Source of the DNA: Treponema_B putidum
GTDB lineage: Bacteria > Spirochaetota > Spirochaetia > Treponematales > Treponemataceae
DNA: 64,000 nucleotides
NCBI RefSeq assembly: GCF_007830595.1
Contig: NZ_VLLD01000003.1
Direction: 5' to 3' (one strand)
Part shown: in pieces, positions 36,598 through 44,686 of the stretch
Numbering within the stretch: the stretch's first letter is position 1
Layout of the letters: every line of letters starts with the position of its first letter
Program-made: the position numbers and the translations under genes
Notes under the pieces: model-generated
Databases searched by the model: none
Told to the model about the DNA's origin: nothing
Seen by the model: only the letters and a program-made list of their open reading frames with translations

Positions 36598-36626
36598 ATT
36601 GTACATCAAAAAACGATTTTAGTCAA
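36598..36626 (-). promoter_or_regulatory. Promoter of the TPR-greA operon
   Basis: On the minus strand TTGACT (36626-36621), 17 bases, TACAAT (36603-36598). The start would be about ten bases before the ATG at 36580. Confidence 0.7.
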
Positions 36627-36675
36627 TTGAGCGAGATGGCTGTAGATATTCAATCTAATTTTAATATAATTTTAC

Positions 36676-36704
36676 TTGGAAAATGATGCAAAGTGTGTTA
36701 TAAT
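36676..36704 (+). promoter_or_regulatory. Extended -10 promoter of the secreted protein gene
   Basis: TTGGAA (36676-36681), 17 bases, TATAAT (36699-36704), with a TGT just before the -10. A leader of about 40 bases precedes the ATG, with AGGGGG upstream of it. Confidence 0.7.
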
Positions 36705-36749
36705 TAACCGTAACTTAATTTTAATCAACAGCTAGGGGGAAATTTTTAT

Positions 36750-37676
36750 ATGAAAAAGGCCGTCACATTGGTTATGATAAGCCTTGTGCTTTTTGCGGGT
36801 TTTAATTCTCTGCTTTTTGCAGAGGACACTGTAACAATCAAAACGCTCTTTAAGCTCTTACCTGAAAAGGTATTAAAGCCTGTTTTTGACAATTTTAACT
36901 TGGATACGGCACGCAGGGATTCGTACATTGAGGTCTGCGATGATGAAAACCGGTATTTGAGCCTTAAAAGCGAGTACGGTTTTGAAATGTGCTATTGGGA
37001 TGTAAAAGGCGGTAAAAAGCTTATTTTGGTAAGCTACGGCGGTGCCGGGCCTGAGGTCTTTTACCTTTACAATAAAGGCAAATTTTCCGAGACAAATGAT
37101 TTCGGCATAAAAGCAATAAAAGAACAGGTAAAAAAAAGCCCTGCACTTGAAGGTATGAATGATTTGATACGTTTTTATCCGCTGCGGGACAATACTTCGC
37201 TTGCGGTAATGATAAACCAGCTTGATTGTATGATTTTTAAGTGGAAAAATGAAAAATTTGTCCGCATTAATGATTATGTGCTAAAAGAAACCGATGATGA
37301 GTCAGATATTTACAATATATTATTGAGCGGTTTTGTAAAAGCTCTTAATGCCCATGATGCGGCTTTTTGTTTGCAGTATATTAAACCTGACTATATCGCA
37401 TTCCAATGTATGGATATGCTCCAAGGACGGACGGAACAATTTATTTGTGAGCTTATTGCAGGTCAAAACGAAGATTCCGAATATATTGAACCGCATAGCC
37501 TAAAAGATATAAAAAAAGCAAGCTACAGCTTAAATGATGAGTTCGGCTTTATTATTACCATCGAACTTATCGACGGACGTACCTATACCTATTTTCCTAT
37601 GATTGAAGGGTTTGAAGAGGCTGAAATATATGGGCTTCCAATTCAGTATCTTTATCTTGTAGGAGCTAGGGGATAA
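36750..37676 (+). CDS. Secreted hypothetical protein
   Basis: 308 residues with a clean signal peptide (MISLVLFAGFNSLLFA, cleavage before EDT). The mature part is mixed alpha/beta with a charged, Tyr-rich middle. No conserved family was recognised. It may be a periplasmic or surface protein. It is followed after 45 bases by the yggS-like gene. Confidence 0.6.
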   Translation: MKKAVTLVMISLVLFAGFNSLLFAEDTVTIKTLFKLLPEKVLKPVFDNFNLDTARRDSYIEVCDDENRYLSLKSEYGFEMCYWDVKGGKKLILVSYGGAGPEVFYLYNKGKFSETNDFGIKAIKEQVKKSPALEGMNDLIRFYPLRDNTSLAVMINQLDCMIFKWKNEKFVRINDYVLKETDDESDIYNILLSGFVKALNAHDAAFCLQYIKPDYIAFQCMDMLQGRTEQFICELIAGQNEDSEYIEPHSLKDIKKASYSLNDEFGFIITIELIDGRTYTYFPMIEGFEEAEIYGLPIQYLYLVGARG

Positions 37677-37721
37677 GCCTAAAGGAATTGATATTTACTG
37701 TAAAAAGTTTATGGAGGAAAA

Positions 37722-38462
37722 ATGAAAGACGATATTAAAATAAATTTGGAAGAAGTGCACAGACGGATGGAAGAGGCTTGTAAGGCCTGCGGAAGAAATA
37801 TAAAAGAGGTAAGACTTCTTATGGCAACAAAGACCGTTACACCGGAAAGAATCTTAAAGGCCTTTGAATACGGTGAACTTTTAATAGGCGAAAACAAGGT
37901 TCAAGAGCTATGCGAAAAGTATGAGCCTCTTTCATCGGTAAAACATGAAACCCATTTTATAGGGCATTTGCAAACCAATAAGATTAAGGACGTAATAAAA
38001 TATGCCGACTGCATTGAGTCTGTTGACAGGCTGGACCTAGCCGAAAAGCTTAGCAAAAGACTTGAATCCGAAGGGAAGTCCATGGATATTTTAATTCAGG
38101 TAAATACCTCCCAAGAAGAAAGCAAATTCGGATGTAAGCCTGAAGAAGCTCTAGCTCTAACCGAAAAAATTGCAAAACTTCCCTGCTTAAAAATAAAAGG
38201 CCTTATGACAATAGGACTTTTTTCCGATGATATGGATAAGGTGAGACTTTGTTTTAAGCTCCTGCAAAAAATTCGAAAAGAAATAACCGAAAAAAACATT
38301 CCCAATGTTTCGATGGAGGTTGTTTCTATGGGAATGACGGGAGATCTTGAAGTTGCTATCGAAGAAGGCTCAACCCTAATAAGAGTAGGTACGGCAATTT
38401 TCGGCAAAAGAAATTATCCCGATTCCTATTATTGGAACGAAAATGCAAAAATTGAAGGTTAG
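37722..38462 (+). CDS. YggS/PROSC-family PLP homeostasis protein
   Basis: 246 residues. The PLP lysine is in LLMATKTVTPERI (K37). The phosphate-binding loop region shows SMGMTGDLEVAIEEGSTLIRVG, with FIGHLQTNK earlier. This small single-domain protein buffers pyridoxal phosphate in the cytoplasm and has no known catalytic product. GGAGGAAAA precedes the ATG. Its last bases overlap the next gene. Confidence 0.9.
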   Translation: MKDDIKINLEEVHRRMEEACKACGRNIKEVRLLMATKTVTPERILKAFEYGELLIGENKVQELCEKYEPLSSVKHETHFIGHLQTNKIKDVIKYADCIESVDRLDLAEKLSKRLESEGKSMDILIQVNTSQEESKFGCKPEEALALTEKIAKLPCLKIKGLMTIGLFSDDMDKVRLCFKLLQKIRKEITEKNIPNVSMEVVSMGMTGDLEVAIEEGSTLIRVGTAIFGKRNYPDSYYWNENAKIEG

Positions 38463-39261
38463 AATTTTTGGTTTATGTCTTTTTTCTCTTTTTCTATTTT
38501 ACAGCCCTACCCTTTTTGCTCAAGATGTTGAGTTGACGAGGGTTCAAAAAAGGGTTGTAAACATAGAAGCGGCCGTATCTGAAGTCGATATTTTTATAAG
38601 TCCATATGAAGGGGATACAATAGCCTATAAACCCGAGCTCAACGCAGGCACAAAACTTTCGATAGTTGAACATAAAAAGAAGTTAAGGTTTACCGAGATA
38701 AAACCGGCAAGCGGAAAACTTTTTATCTATGTTCCGAAAGATTTTTTACTTGAATCATGCAGAATTCTTGCAACTCATTCTTCCATAAAAATTGAAGGCA
38801 TAAAAGCCGTCCATTTTTCGGTTTCGGGGAATTTTAATACTGTAGAAGTAATAAACTCAAGACTAAAAAACAGTCTGGTTTCTCTTTCAAACGGCAGCCT
38901 TACCTTTAATAACGGGATTGTAACTGCGGCAGACTTTTGCTTAAACACCTCAAAGGCAAAAATCGAAATAGCCGAACAAAAGGCGGATTGCAACCTTTTT
39001 GTAACAAAACAAAAATGTGAAAAGTTCTTATATGAGGGGGAAGCATATACCGATAGAATCTTAGCCCTTTCGCCGTCCAAGCCTAAAAAATTTATCTCGA
39101 TGAGTACCTCTTTTTCGGACATTGACCTAGCCTTTTCGGCACCTTTAAAAGAACCGGCAGAAAAATTCGATAAATACGGAGTCAGCGAATTCGGCCCCGC
39201 CCCCTCCCCCAATTTGGTAAATAACGAAGCAAATATACTCGAATCCGGAAATAGACGATAA
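38443..39261 (+). CDS. Exported beta-rich protein, possibly DUF4097-like
   Basis: 272 residues with a signal peptide (FGLCLFSLFLFYSPTLFAQD). The mature part has short, repeated beta-strand phrases (FSVSGNFNTVEVINSRL, LVSLSNGSLTFNNG) of the type found in DUF4097 beta-helix proteins. It starts 20 bases inside the yggS-like gene, so it is probably coupled to it. Its place suggests an envelope role. The ribosome site is weak. Confidence 0.55.
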   Translation: MQKLKVRIFGLCLFSLFLFYSPTLFAQDVELTRVQKRVVNIEAAVSEVDIFISPYEGDTIAYKPELNAGTKLSIVEHKKKLRFTEIKPASGKLFIYVPKDFLLESCRILATHSSIKIEGIKAVHFSVSGNFNTVEVINSRLKNSLVSLSNGSLTFNNGIVTAADFCLNTSKAKIEIAEQKADCNLFVTKQKCEKFLYEGEAYTDRILALSPSKPKKFISMSTSFSDIDLAFSAPLKEPAEKFDKYGVSEFGPAPSPNLVNNEANILESGNRR

Positions 39262-39368
39262 AAAAGGACTAAGGATGTATATTCATTAACCGCCATGGAC
39301 GGCGGTGGTTCCAACTTCGAGAGTTTTGCTTATGCAAAACTCTAAGATGAAAAAGGACTAAGGATGTA
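39261..39368. repeat. 19-base direct repeats flanking two hairpins
   Basis: AAAAAGGACTAAGGATGTA occurs at 39261-39279 and again at 39350-39368. Between them lie two palindromes: CCGCC-ATGGA-CGGCGG near 39290 and AGAGTTTTGC-TTAT-GCAAAACTCT (39320-39343). The arrangement looks like a small palindromic element with a duplicated flank. Confidence 0.7.
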
Positions 39369-39385
39369 CATTTTTCATCAACCGA

Positions 39386-39414
39386 TTGACAAATTTTTAA
39401 GTTTTTGATATACT
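39386..39414 (+). promoter_or_regulatory. Promoter of the tRNA gene
   Basis: TTGACA (39386-39391), 17 bases, TATACT (39409-39414). The start is a few bases before the mature tRNA at 39429. Confidence 0.75.
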
Positions 39415-39428
39415 CAAAACTCTTTTAA

Positions 39429-39502
<74 letters not shown>

Positions 39503-39520
39503 CTTTTCCTATCATTTAAA

Positions 39521-39563
39521 ATTGAACAGCTGAATAAAATATCAATTTTGGAAGCTGTTCAAT
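39521..39563 (+). repeat. Inverted repeat after the tRNA
   Basis: ATTGAACAGCT (39521-39531) and AGCTGTTCAAT (39553-39563) are exact inverse complements with 21 bases between them. No T-run follows. It could be a terminator of the tRNA or a small remnant. Confidence 0.5.
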
Positions 39564-39623
39564 TCCGGCGTTTTAATGGAAGGACTTTCAATAATCCTAA
39601 CAACGTGGAGATGAATTAATAAT

Positions 39624-40337
39624 TTATACAAAAAAAGCCTCTTGAAAAGCAATTTTTCTTCTAAACGGACATCTATCACCTATACATTGGTTGTTCTGTT
39701 CGTAGTGTGTACAGTGTATTTCTGACTTCTCCATATTTATATTAAAAGCTTCTTTAACAAAATCTATAGCCTTAAGCAAAGATATGTAAGAGTCTCTTTT
39801 GCAGCATCTTGGTCCGCCGATATTTCCTATTGCTTCAAGTGATTTAGAAGTCATTCTATTTGAAAGTCCCCATGGTTCATTCTCAAGCGGTGTAGATTTT
39901 GAAATAATGGAAACAAACATGCCTGTACTTATTCCTGCGCCGCAGGCTCCCCAAAATCCGCAAACTCCGCCCGGAACACTTTTCCCCCGCTTTTGCATTT
40001 CAATGAGATCTTGTTCTAAATCAATATCTCCTCCTGCATTTTTATATGCTGTCAGCAATGCAGACCCGACCATTACATGATGTTCGGGTCCATGCATATG
40101 ACAAAATGGGGCAGCCATCAGCTTTTCAATAATTTCAATAGGATTCTTACTTTTTTCGTTTAAACAGATGCCTATAATTGAATCCATACCTTTTGTATGG
40201 CATTCATTACATACATAATGGCCTTTTTTACATTTGGTTTTACTTAATTCTTTTTTTCGGCAGAGCGAACACTCCATCATTTCATCGTATTCGAGATACT
40301 GTAGTGCAGCCTTACATACTATGCATTCGTCTTTCAT
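39624..40337 (-). CDS. DUF5714-like Cys-rich protein
   Basis: About 237 residues. The N-terminus has metal-binding cysteine pairs (CIVC, CSLCRKK, CKKGHYVCNECH). A central Gly/Cys-rich motif (GVCGFWGACGAGISTG) and a later CCKRDS are typical of the DUF5714 family. The ATG at 40337 is preferred because AAGGAG lies nine bases upstream. The TTG at 40346 touches the ribosome site. The function of the family is not known to me. It is not clearly linked to the ABC genes next to it. Confidence 0.7.
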   Translation of the reverse strand: MKDECIVCKAALQYLEYDEMMECSLCRKKELSKTKCKKGHYVCNECHTKGMDSIIGICLNEKSKNPIEIIEKLMAAPFCHMHGPEHHVMVGSALLTAYKNAGGDIDLEQDLIEMQKRGKSVPGGVCGFWGACGAGISTGMFVSIISKSTPLENEPWGLSNRMTSKSLEAIGNIGGPRCCKRDSYISLLKAIDFVKEAFNINMEKSEIHCTHYEQNNQCIGDRCPFRRKIAFQEAFFV

Positions 40338-40409
40338 ATTGTTCAACTCCTTTTTTTCTGTTGTAACATTTTTTAAATAAAGCCTATGCCTTAGATATTC
40401 CGATTTGAT

Positions 40410-41159
40410 TTATACTTTCTCACCGTTTATCCTGCGTTGAAAGACAATGATAGCAAGAACGAAGATAACTACCGTATAAATCATTACAACAGTCAAATGA
40501 AAAAGAACATCACCTAAATTACCGCTTAAGGTTGACCTTATCGCTTCCGCACTATGATAAAAGGGCAGAATATTTGTTATTGCTTTAAAGGCTCCGCCTA
40601 TTAGATCAATCGGAATAAATACTCCTGATAACCATCCGGCAACATTTGTTAACAAAGCTCCGCAAACGCCCCCGACAGCCTTATCACTCATAAGACTGCC
40701 GAAAAGCAGTCCTGTTCCCACGAACAATAGAGATGTCAAAGCTGTTACAATAATCGCAAACAAAAAGTGAATAGTTATTTCAAGACCGAAAGCTCCCGCA
40801 GCGAATAAGGTTATCGCTGCCTGCGCTATCGTCATAGCGAGCATGGGCAAAGTGTAGCCCAAAATAAAATCTCCGGAAGTCATAGGAGAAGTAAACAAAC
40901 GCATTAAGAAAGATGAGGTACGGTCTTTTGATAGCAGCATACCGGCAAATAATGCCATAAATACGCTCCCAAACATTGCCAGGCCGGGCGCAAGATTTTT
41001 TATTTCAAACATAGGATTTCCGGCTTCAGGGGGAATAGCATTATTGATAATGGATAGTAGTACCAACAGTATGAGAGGAAATCCCAGACCGAAAAAGAAA
41101 TTGATGGGATCCCGCAAAACTTCTTTTGTATTTCTTTTTGCAAATAAAAGTATTCTCAT
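40410..41159 (-). CDS. ABC-2 type permease
   Basis: 249 residues with six hydrophobic segments (for example FFFGLGFPLILLVLLSII and GLAMFGSVFMALFAGMLLS). The family phrase SFLMRLFTSPMTSGDFILGY is visible. It is the membrane part of a drug or polysaccharide-type exporter. The start overlaps the end of the ATPase gene (four bases). It is the last gene of the AbrB-ABC operon. Confidence 0.85.
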   Translation of the reverse strand: MRILLFAKRNTKEVLRDPINFFFGLGFPLILLVLLSIINNAIPPEAGNPMFEIKNLAPGLAMFGSVFMALFAGMLLSKDRTSSFLMRLFTSPMTSGDFILGYTLPMLAMTIAQAAITLFAAGAFGLEITIHFLFAIIVTALTSLLFVGTGLLFGSLMSDKAVGGVCGALLTNVAGWLSGVFIPIDLIGGAFKAITNILPFYHSAEAIRSTLSGNLGDVLFHLTVVMIYTVVIFVLAIIVFQRRINGEKV

Positions 41160-41881
41160 AGCACACCTCCTGAAAGCGCAACAAAGGCATCCTCCAGCTT
41201 GGCCGTATCGGTTTGCATAGTTAATTCCGCTACCGTGCCCATTGCCGTTAACTTGCCTTTTGACATTATTCCGACACGGTCAGACAGTGTTTCAACTTCA
41301 TCCATATAATGTGTTGTCAGAATGATCGTCACTTTTCCTTTTAATGCTTTAATGGATGCCCATAGCTCACGGCGAGCCAGCACATCAAGCCCTAGGGTCG
41401 GTTCATCAAGAAATAAAATCTGCGGATCTGAAATCAGAGCCATTGCAATAGAAAGGCGTCTCTGCATACCTCCCGATAAGAGTTTTGCTTTTTTGTTCAA
41501 TTCATTTTCCAATTTGAATTTTTGAGCTATCTCGTAAGCGTTTTTCTTTGCTGTTTTACTGTCTTGCCCGTAGATTCCCGCAATAAGTTCCAAGTTTTCT
41601 AAAACCGATAAATTAGCGGCTACCGCTGTTTCCTGAGGCGAGATATTGATTTTTTTCTTTATTGCACGGGGGTCAGAAATAATACTGTTACCAAGCAATA
41701 AGGCATCGCCGCTCGTGGGCTTTATTAGGCAAGAAAGCATTTTAATCGTTGTGGTTTTCCCGGCTCCGTTTACACCAAGTAAGGCAAACAATTCGCCATG
41801 CTCAACAGTTAAATTAAGATTATCTACAGCAACTATATTGCCGTATTTTTTTGTAAGCTGTGAGGTTGCAATGGCTCTCAT
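41156..41881 (-). CDS. ABC transporter ATPase
   Basis: 241 residues. Walker A is GVNGAGKTT, the signature is LSGGMQRR and Walker B is ILFLDEPTLGLD. The H-loop lies in LTTHYMDE. This is the DrrA/CcmA-like ATPase class that pairs with ABC-2 permeases. It overlaps the regulator upstream by a few bases and the permease downstream by four. Confidence 0.92.
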   Translation of the reverse strand: MRAIATSQLTKKYGNIVAVDNLNLTVEHGELFALLGVNGAGKTTTIKMLSCLIKPTSGDALLLGNSIISDPRAIKKKINISPQETAVAANLSVLENLELIAGIYGQDSKTAKKNAYEIAQKFKLENELNKKAKLLSGGMQRRLSIAMALISDPQILFLDEPTLGLDVLARRELWASIKALKGKVTIILTTHYMDEVETLSDRVGIMSKGKLTAMGTVAELTMQTDTAKLEDAFVALSGGVL

Positions 41882-42102
41882 TTTTCGTCCTCCTTTGGTA
41901 CATTGCCTCCAAAAATATTTTCGATAATACTTGCGAACATATTTTTAGGCGGAATGGCGATTCCTTGATTTATATCTCCCAACACAATCAAGGTATCCCC
42001 TGGATTAATGTTGAAAACATCACGGGCTTCTTTCGGTATAACAAATAGCCCTTTCTCTCCAACTTTAACCGTCCAAGCATATTTTCCTTTTGGATAATCC
42101 AT
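41878..42102 (-). CDS. AbrB/MazE-type DNA-binding regulator
   Basis: 74 residues from ATG 42102-42100. The swapped-hairpin pattern WTVKVGEKGLFVIPKEARDVFNI is the AbrB signature. The longer start at 42159 is rejected because a good promoter (TTGACA and TATATT) lies inside that extension. It overlaps the ABC ATPase gene, so it probably controls this exporter operon and may bind its own promoter. There is no Shine-Dalgarno site. Confidence 0.8.
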   Translation of the reverse strand: MDYPKGKYAWTVKVGEKGLFVIPKEARDVFNINPGDTLIVLGDINQGIAIPPKNMFASIIENIFGGNVPKEDEK

Positions 42103-42135
42103 ATTTAAAGTACAATTTGTATGATTTATAATATA

Positions 42136-42164
42136 AATATAAGATAATTTACTTTTCATGTCAA
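42136..42164 (-). promoter_or_regulatory. Promoter of the AbrB-ABC operon
   Basis: On the minus strand TTGACA (42164-42159), 17 bases, TATATT (42141-42136). The start would be near 42129, with a leader of about 27 bases before the regulator ATG. Confidence 0.75.
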
Positions 42165-42235
42165 TAAACTATCGGCATAAATTTAATAAAGAACTTGACT
42201 ATGAACTCCTAATGATATATTCTTTTTTGATGATT

Positions 42236-42253
42236 AATATCAAACTTGATATT
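42236..42253 (+). promoter_or_regulatory. Palindromic operator-like site
   Basis: AATATCAA (42236-42243) and TTGATATT (42246-42253) form an exact 8-2-8 palindrome. It lies about 20 bases before the ATG of the next gene and just downstream of a likely promoter (TTGACT 42195-42200 with a weak -10 near 42216-42223). Confidence 0.5.
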
Positions 42254-42273
42254 ACTTCTAAGGATGGGGAAAG

Positions 42274-42639
42274 ATGAGACTATGGCATGAAGACATGATC
42301 GGCAAACTGCCGCGGCAACAGCTCTTGGGGCAGCATAGGGAATGCTGCGCCTTGCGTGGAAACGGCTGGGGCAGACCACATGCGACCGTCAACTATGTGT
42401 TTAATTATTCTCCCTATCTTCTCTATCGCTACCACCGGCTCATTATGGAGGAGATGCAGCAGCGAGGATATAAGGTAAGCCCTGAATGGCTGGACAAGAA
42501 CTACCGAGGCAAGACCTGCCCTGCCTATGATAATTTGAAAGCTGTTAAAGTACGGAAGCCCATCTATGCCGAACATAACGGCAGCTATTATCTTGAGTGT
42601 ATAGATAATTTGCAGGGCAAGGGAATTAAACTGGAATAA
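42274..42639 (+). CDS. Pyr_excise-family protein (TIGR02328-like, endonuclease V related)
   Basis: 121 residues. The start MRLWHEDMIGKLPRQQLLGQHRECCALRG and the later NYRGKTCPAYDN match the small protein family related to T4 endonuclease V (pyrimidine dimer glycosylase). High G+C (about 63% in a sampled line) compared with the backbone suggests transfer. GGGGAAAG precedes the ATG. Repair activity is likely from the family but not shown here. Confidence 0.75.
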   Translation: MRLWHEDMIGKLPRQQLLGQHRECCALRGNGWGRPHATVNYVFNYSPYLLYRYHRLIMEEMQQRGYKVSPEWLDKNYRGKTCPAYDNLKAVKVRKPIYAEHNGSYYLECIDNLQGKGIKLE

Positions 42640-42643
42640 AAAA

Positions 42644-42666
42644 TGCACTGCAAAAATTGCAGTGCA
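42644..42666 (-). terminator. Terminator after the SPFH gene pair
   Basis: TGCACTGCAA (42644-42653) and TTGCAGTGCA (42657-42666) form a perfect stem with three bases in the loop. On the minus strand the stem is followed by TTTTTT, so it ends the SPFH operon, whose last stop is at 42674. Confidence 0.8.
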
Positions 42667-42673
42667 TAAAAAA

Positions 42674-43591
42674 TTATCGGATTATTTCTTCGGCCATGTC
42701 GATGGTCATTTTCTTTATGTCTGTAAAATCTGCGGACATAATTATCTTTGTTTTTTCATCGATAGAACTTAAAGCGTTTATCCATTCTTGCGAAACGGTG
42801 AGTTTTGCAGCTTCCATACCGCCTTGAATTTGGGTAGAAGCGGCAATTTTTTTAATACCGTCGGCAGTGGCTTCGGCAACGGCAACAATTTCCCGAGCCT
42901 GGCCTTCCGCCTCGTTTATCATTTTTTCTTTTTCACCTTCGCTTATGTTTACGGCTTCTTCATAAGCCGCCCTTGAAAGATTGATAACGGTTTCCATCTC
43001 TCCGACCGAGTGGGCTATTTCTGCCCGCTTTTCTCTTTCGGCCTTCATCTGGTTTTCCATGGCATCCATAATAGAATCGGAAACTCTTATGTTTTGAATC
43101 TCGTAACGGGTAACCTTTACGCCCCAAGGATCCGAAGCTTCATCTACGGCCTTTACAACCTGAGCGTTTATCTGTTCCCGTGCTTCAAAGGTGTCATCCA
43201 AATCCAGCTGTCCTACTACAGAACGCATGGTCGTCTGTGCAAGCAAGATAGTTGCATAGCGGTAATCTCGTATACCGTAGCTTGCCTTAATCGGATCAAA
43301 GACTTGAAGATAGAGGATTCCGTCAATACGTACCTGAACGTTGTCCTTGGTAAAACAGTCTTGGGCGGGAACATCTATAGCCTGTTCCTTTAGATTCTGC
43401 TTGTATTTTACCCTATCCAAAAACGGAAATAGAATATGAAAACCGGCATCCAATGTTGCGTGATACTTGCCTAAGCGTTCTACAATTAGGGCAACCTTAT
43501 GCGGAACGATGCGGATGCTTCTAAAAAGAGCAACAATAAAAACTATTGCAATAACTGCTGCAATAATAATCGGGATTATAAAATTAAGCAT
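42674..43591 (-). CDS. SPFH/stomatin-like protein (second of two)
   Basis: 305 residues. One N-terminal membrane segment (about 1-25) is followed by the band 7 domain (FHILFPFLDRVKYKQNLKEQ and RMTKVIKAV-like segments), then a coiled coil (REKRAEIAHSVGEMETVINLS) and a Gly/Ala-rich C-terminal region. It has HflK/HflC or stomatin-like architecture. It is paired with a paralogue upstream and overlaps it by eight bases. GGGAGG precedes the ATG. Confidence 0.85.
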   Translation of the reverse strand: MLNFIIPIIIAAVIAIVFIVALFRSIRIVPHKVALIVERLGKYHATLDAGFHILFPFLDRVKYKQNLKEQAIDVPAQDCFTKDNVQVRIDGILYLQVFDPIKASYGIRDYRYATILLAQTTMRSVVGQLDLDDTFEAREQINAQVVKAVDEASDPWGVKVTRYEIQNIRVSDSIMDAMENQMKAEREKRAEIAHSVGEMETVINLSRAAYEEAVNISEGEKEKMINEAEGQAREIVAVAEATADGIKKIAASTQIQGGMEAAKLTVSQEWINALSSIDEKTKIIMSADFTDIKKMTIDMAEEIIR

Positions 43592-44513
43592 TTTGACCTC
43601 CCTCTATGACCTTCACTCCCTTCCCTGCATTTTTAATAATGTCGGTAAAGGCTGCAAGGCCTGCAATGTTTTCGGGGTAAACCGAAACATTGGATTTTTT
43701 AATAATGTGCTCGAACCTTTGGATATAGTTTTCGGCAAGACGGATACCCATAGCCGTTCTTCCTCCCGGCTGAGAAAGGGCATCTGCAATCAAACGCAAA
43801 CCTTCGGCTGTCGCATTACTCGTTATTTCGATAGCCTTTGAGCGGCCTTCGGCAAGATTTATCCTTCGCTGTTTTTCGCCCATAGCCTTGTTTATGGCTT
43901 CTTTCTTTTTACCCAAAGAAATATTTATTCGGGATTGCTGTTTTCCTTCACTGGAAAGAATGTTAGCCCTCTTTTCACGTTCAGCTCTCATCTGTCTTTC
44001 CATAGCTTCAAGGATTGTGCGGGTAGGCGTAATATCCCGTATTTCGTAGCGGGTAACCTTTATACCCCAGTTGTCTGAAGCCTCGTCTAAGGCCTTTACT
44101 ATACTGTCATTTAAGCCTTCTCTTCCGCAAAAGGTTTTGTCAAGTTCCAGCTTTCCAATTTCGCTTCTCATAGTTGTCTTTGCAAGCTGGGTAACGGCAT
44201 AGCGGTAATTATCTATTCCGTAGCTGGCTTTAACCGGATCGAATATTTTTAAATAAAGAATCCCGTCAACCTGCACCTGAACGTTATCGGCTGTGATACA
44301 AACTTGAGGGTCTACATCCAAGGCTTCTTCCTTTAGGTTTTGCTTATAAGCAATTCTGTCTATAAACGGGGTTAAGATATGGAAACCCGCAGTAAGAGTC
44401 CGCGAATATTTTCCAAGTCTTTCAATAACATAACTTTCTTGTTCAGGCACTACAACGGCTATCGAAAATAAAATAATAACCGCTACGGCCAGAGCAACAT
44501 ATAAAGCTATCAT
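43584..44513 (-). CDS. SPFH/stomatin-like protein (first of two)
   Basis: 309 residues from ATG 44513 (an ATG at 44519 is possible). It has the same plan as its neighbour: a membrane segment, a band 7 domain (TAGFHILTPFIDRIAYKQNL) and a coiled coil (RMRAEREKRANILSSEGKQQSR). AGGAGG is two bases before the first ATG and eight before the second, so 44513 is preferred. The two form a duplicated pair, probably one membrane complex that scaffolds proteases or membrane domains. Confidence 0.85.
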   Translation of the reverse strand: MIALYVALAVAVIILFSIAVVVPEQESYVIERLGKYSRTLTAGFHILTPFIDRIAYKQNLKEEALDVDPQVCITADNVQVQVDGILYLKIFDPVKASYGIDNYRYAVTQLAKTTMRSEIGKLELDKTFCGREGLNDSIVKALDEASDNWGIKVTRYEIRDITPTRTILEAMERQMRAEREKRANILSSEGKQQSRINISLGKKKEAINKAMGEKQRRINLAEGRSKAIEITSNATAEGLRLIADALSQPGGRTAMGIRLAENYIQRFEHIIKKSNVSVYPENIAGLAAFTDIIKNAGKGVKVIEGGQNA

Positions 44514-44601
44514 CAGCATTACCTCCTAGTCTGATTTTTAGGCTATTTATATTTTAATACCCAATGAATGATTTTAACTTGTTTTGTAAGATTTGTCTAT
44601 A

Positions 44602-44630
44602 GTCGTTAAGCGGCTTGTCGTTAAGCGGCT
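44602..44630 (+). repeat. Two tandem 15-base repeats
   Basis: GTCGTTAAGCGGCT occurs at 44602-44615 and 44617-44630. It lies in intergenic DNA between the SPFH pair and the SH3 gene. No role seen. Confidence 0.4.
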
Positions 44631-44686
44631 ATTGAATAGCCCGCATTTCGGTCATAGAGGGTTCGTGTATTTAATAGATGCCCCTT

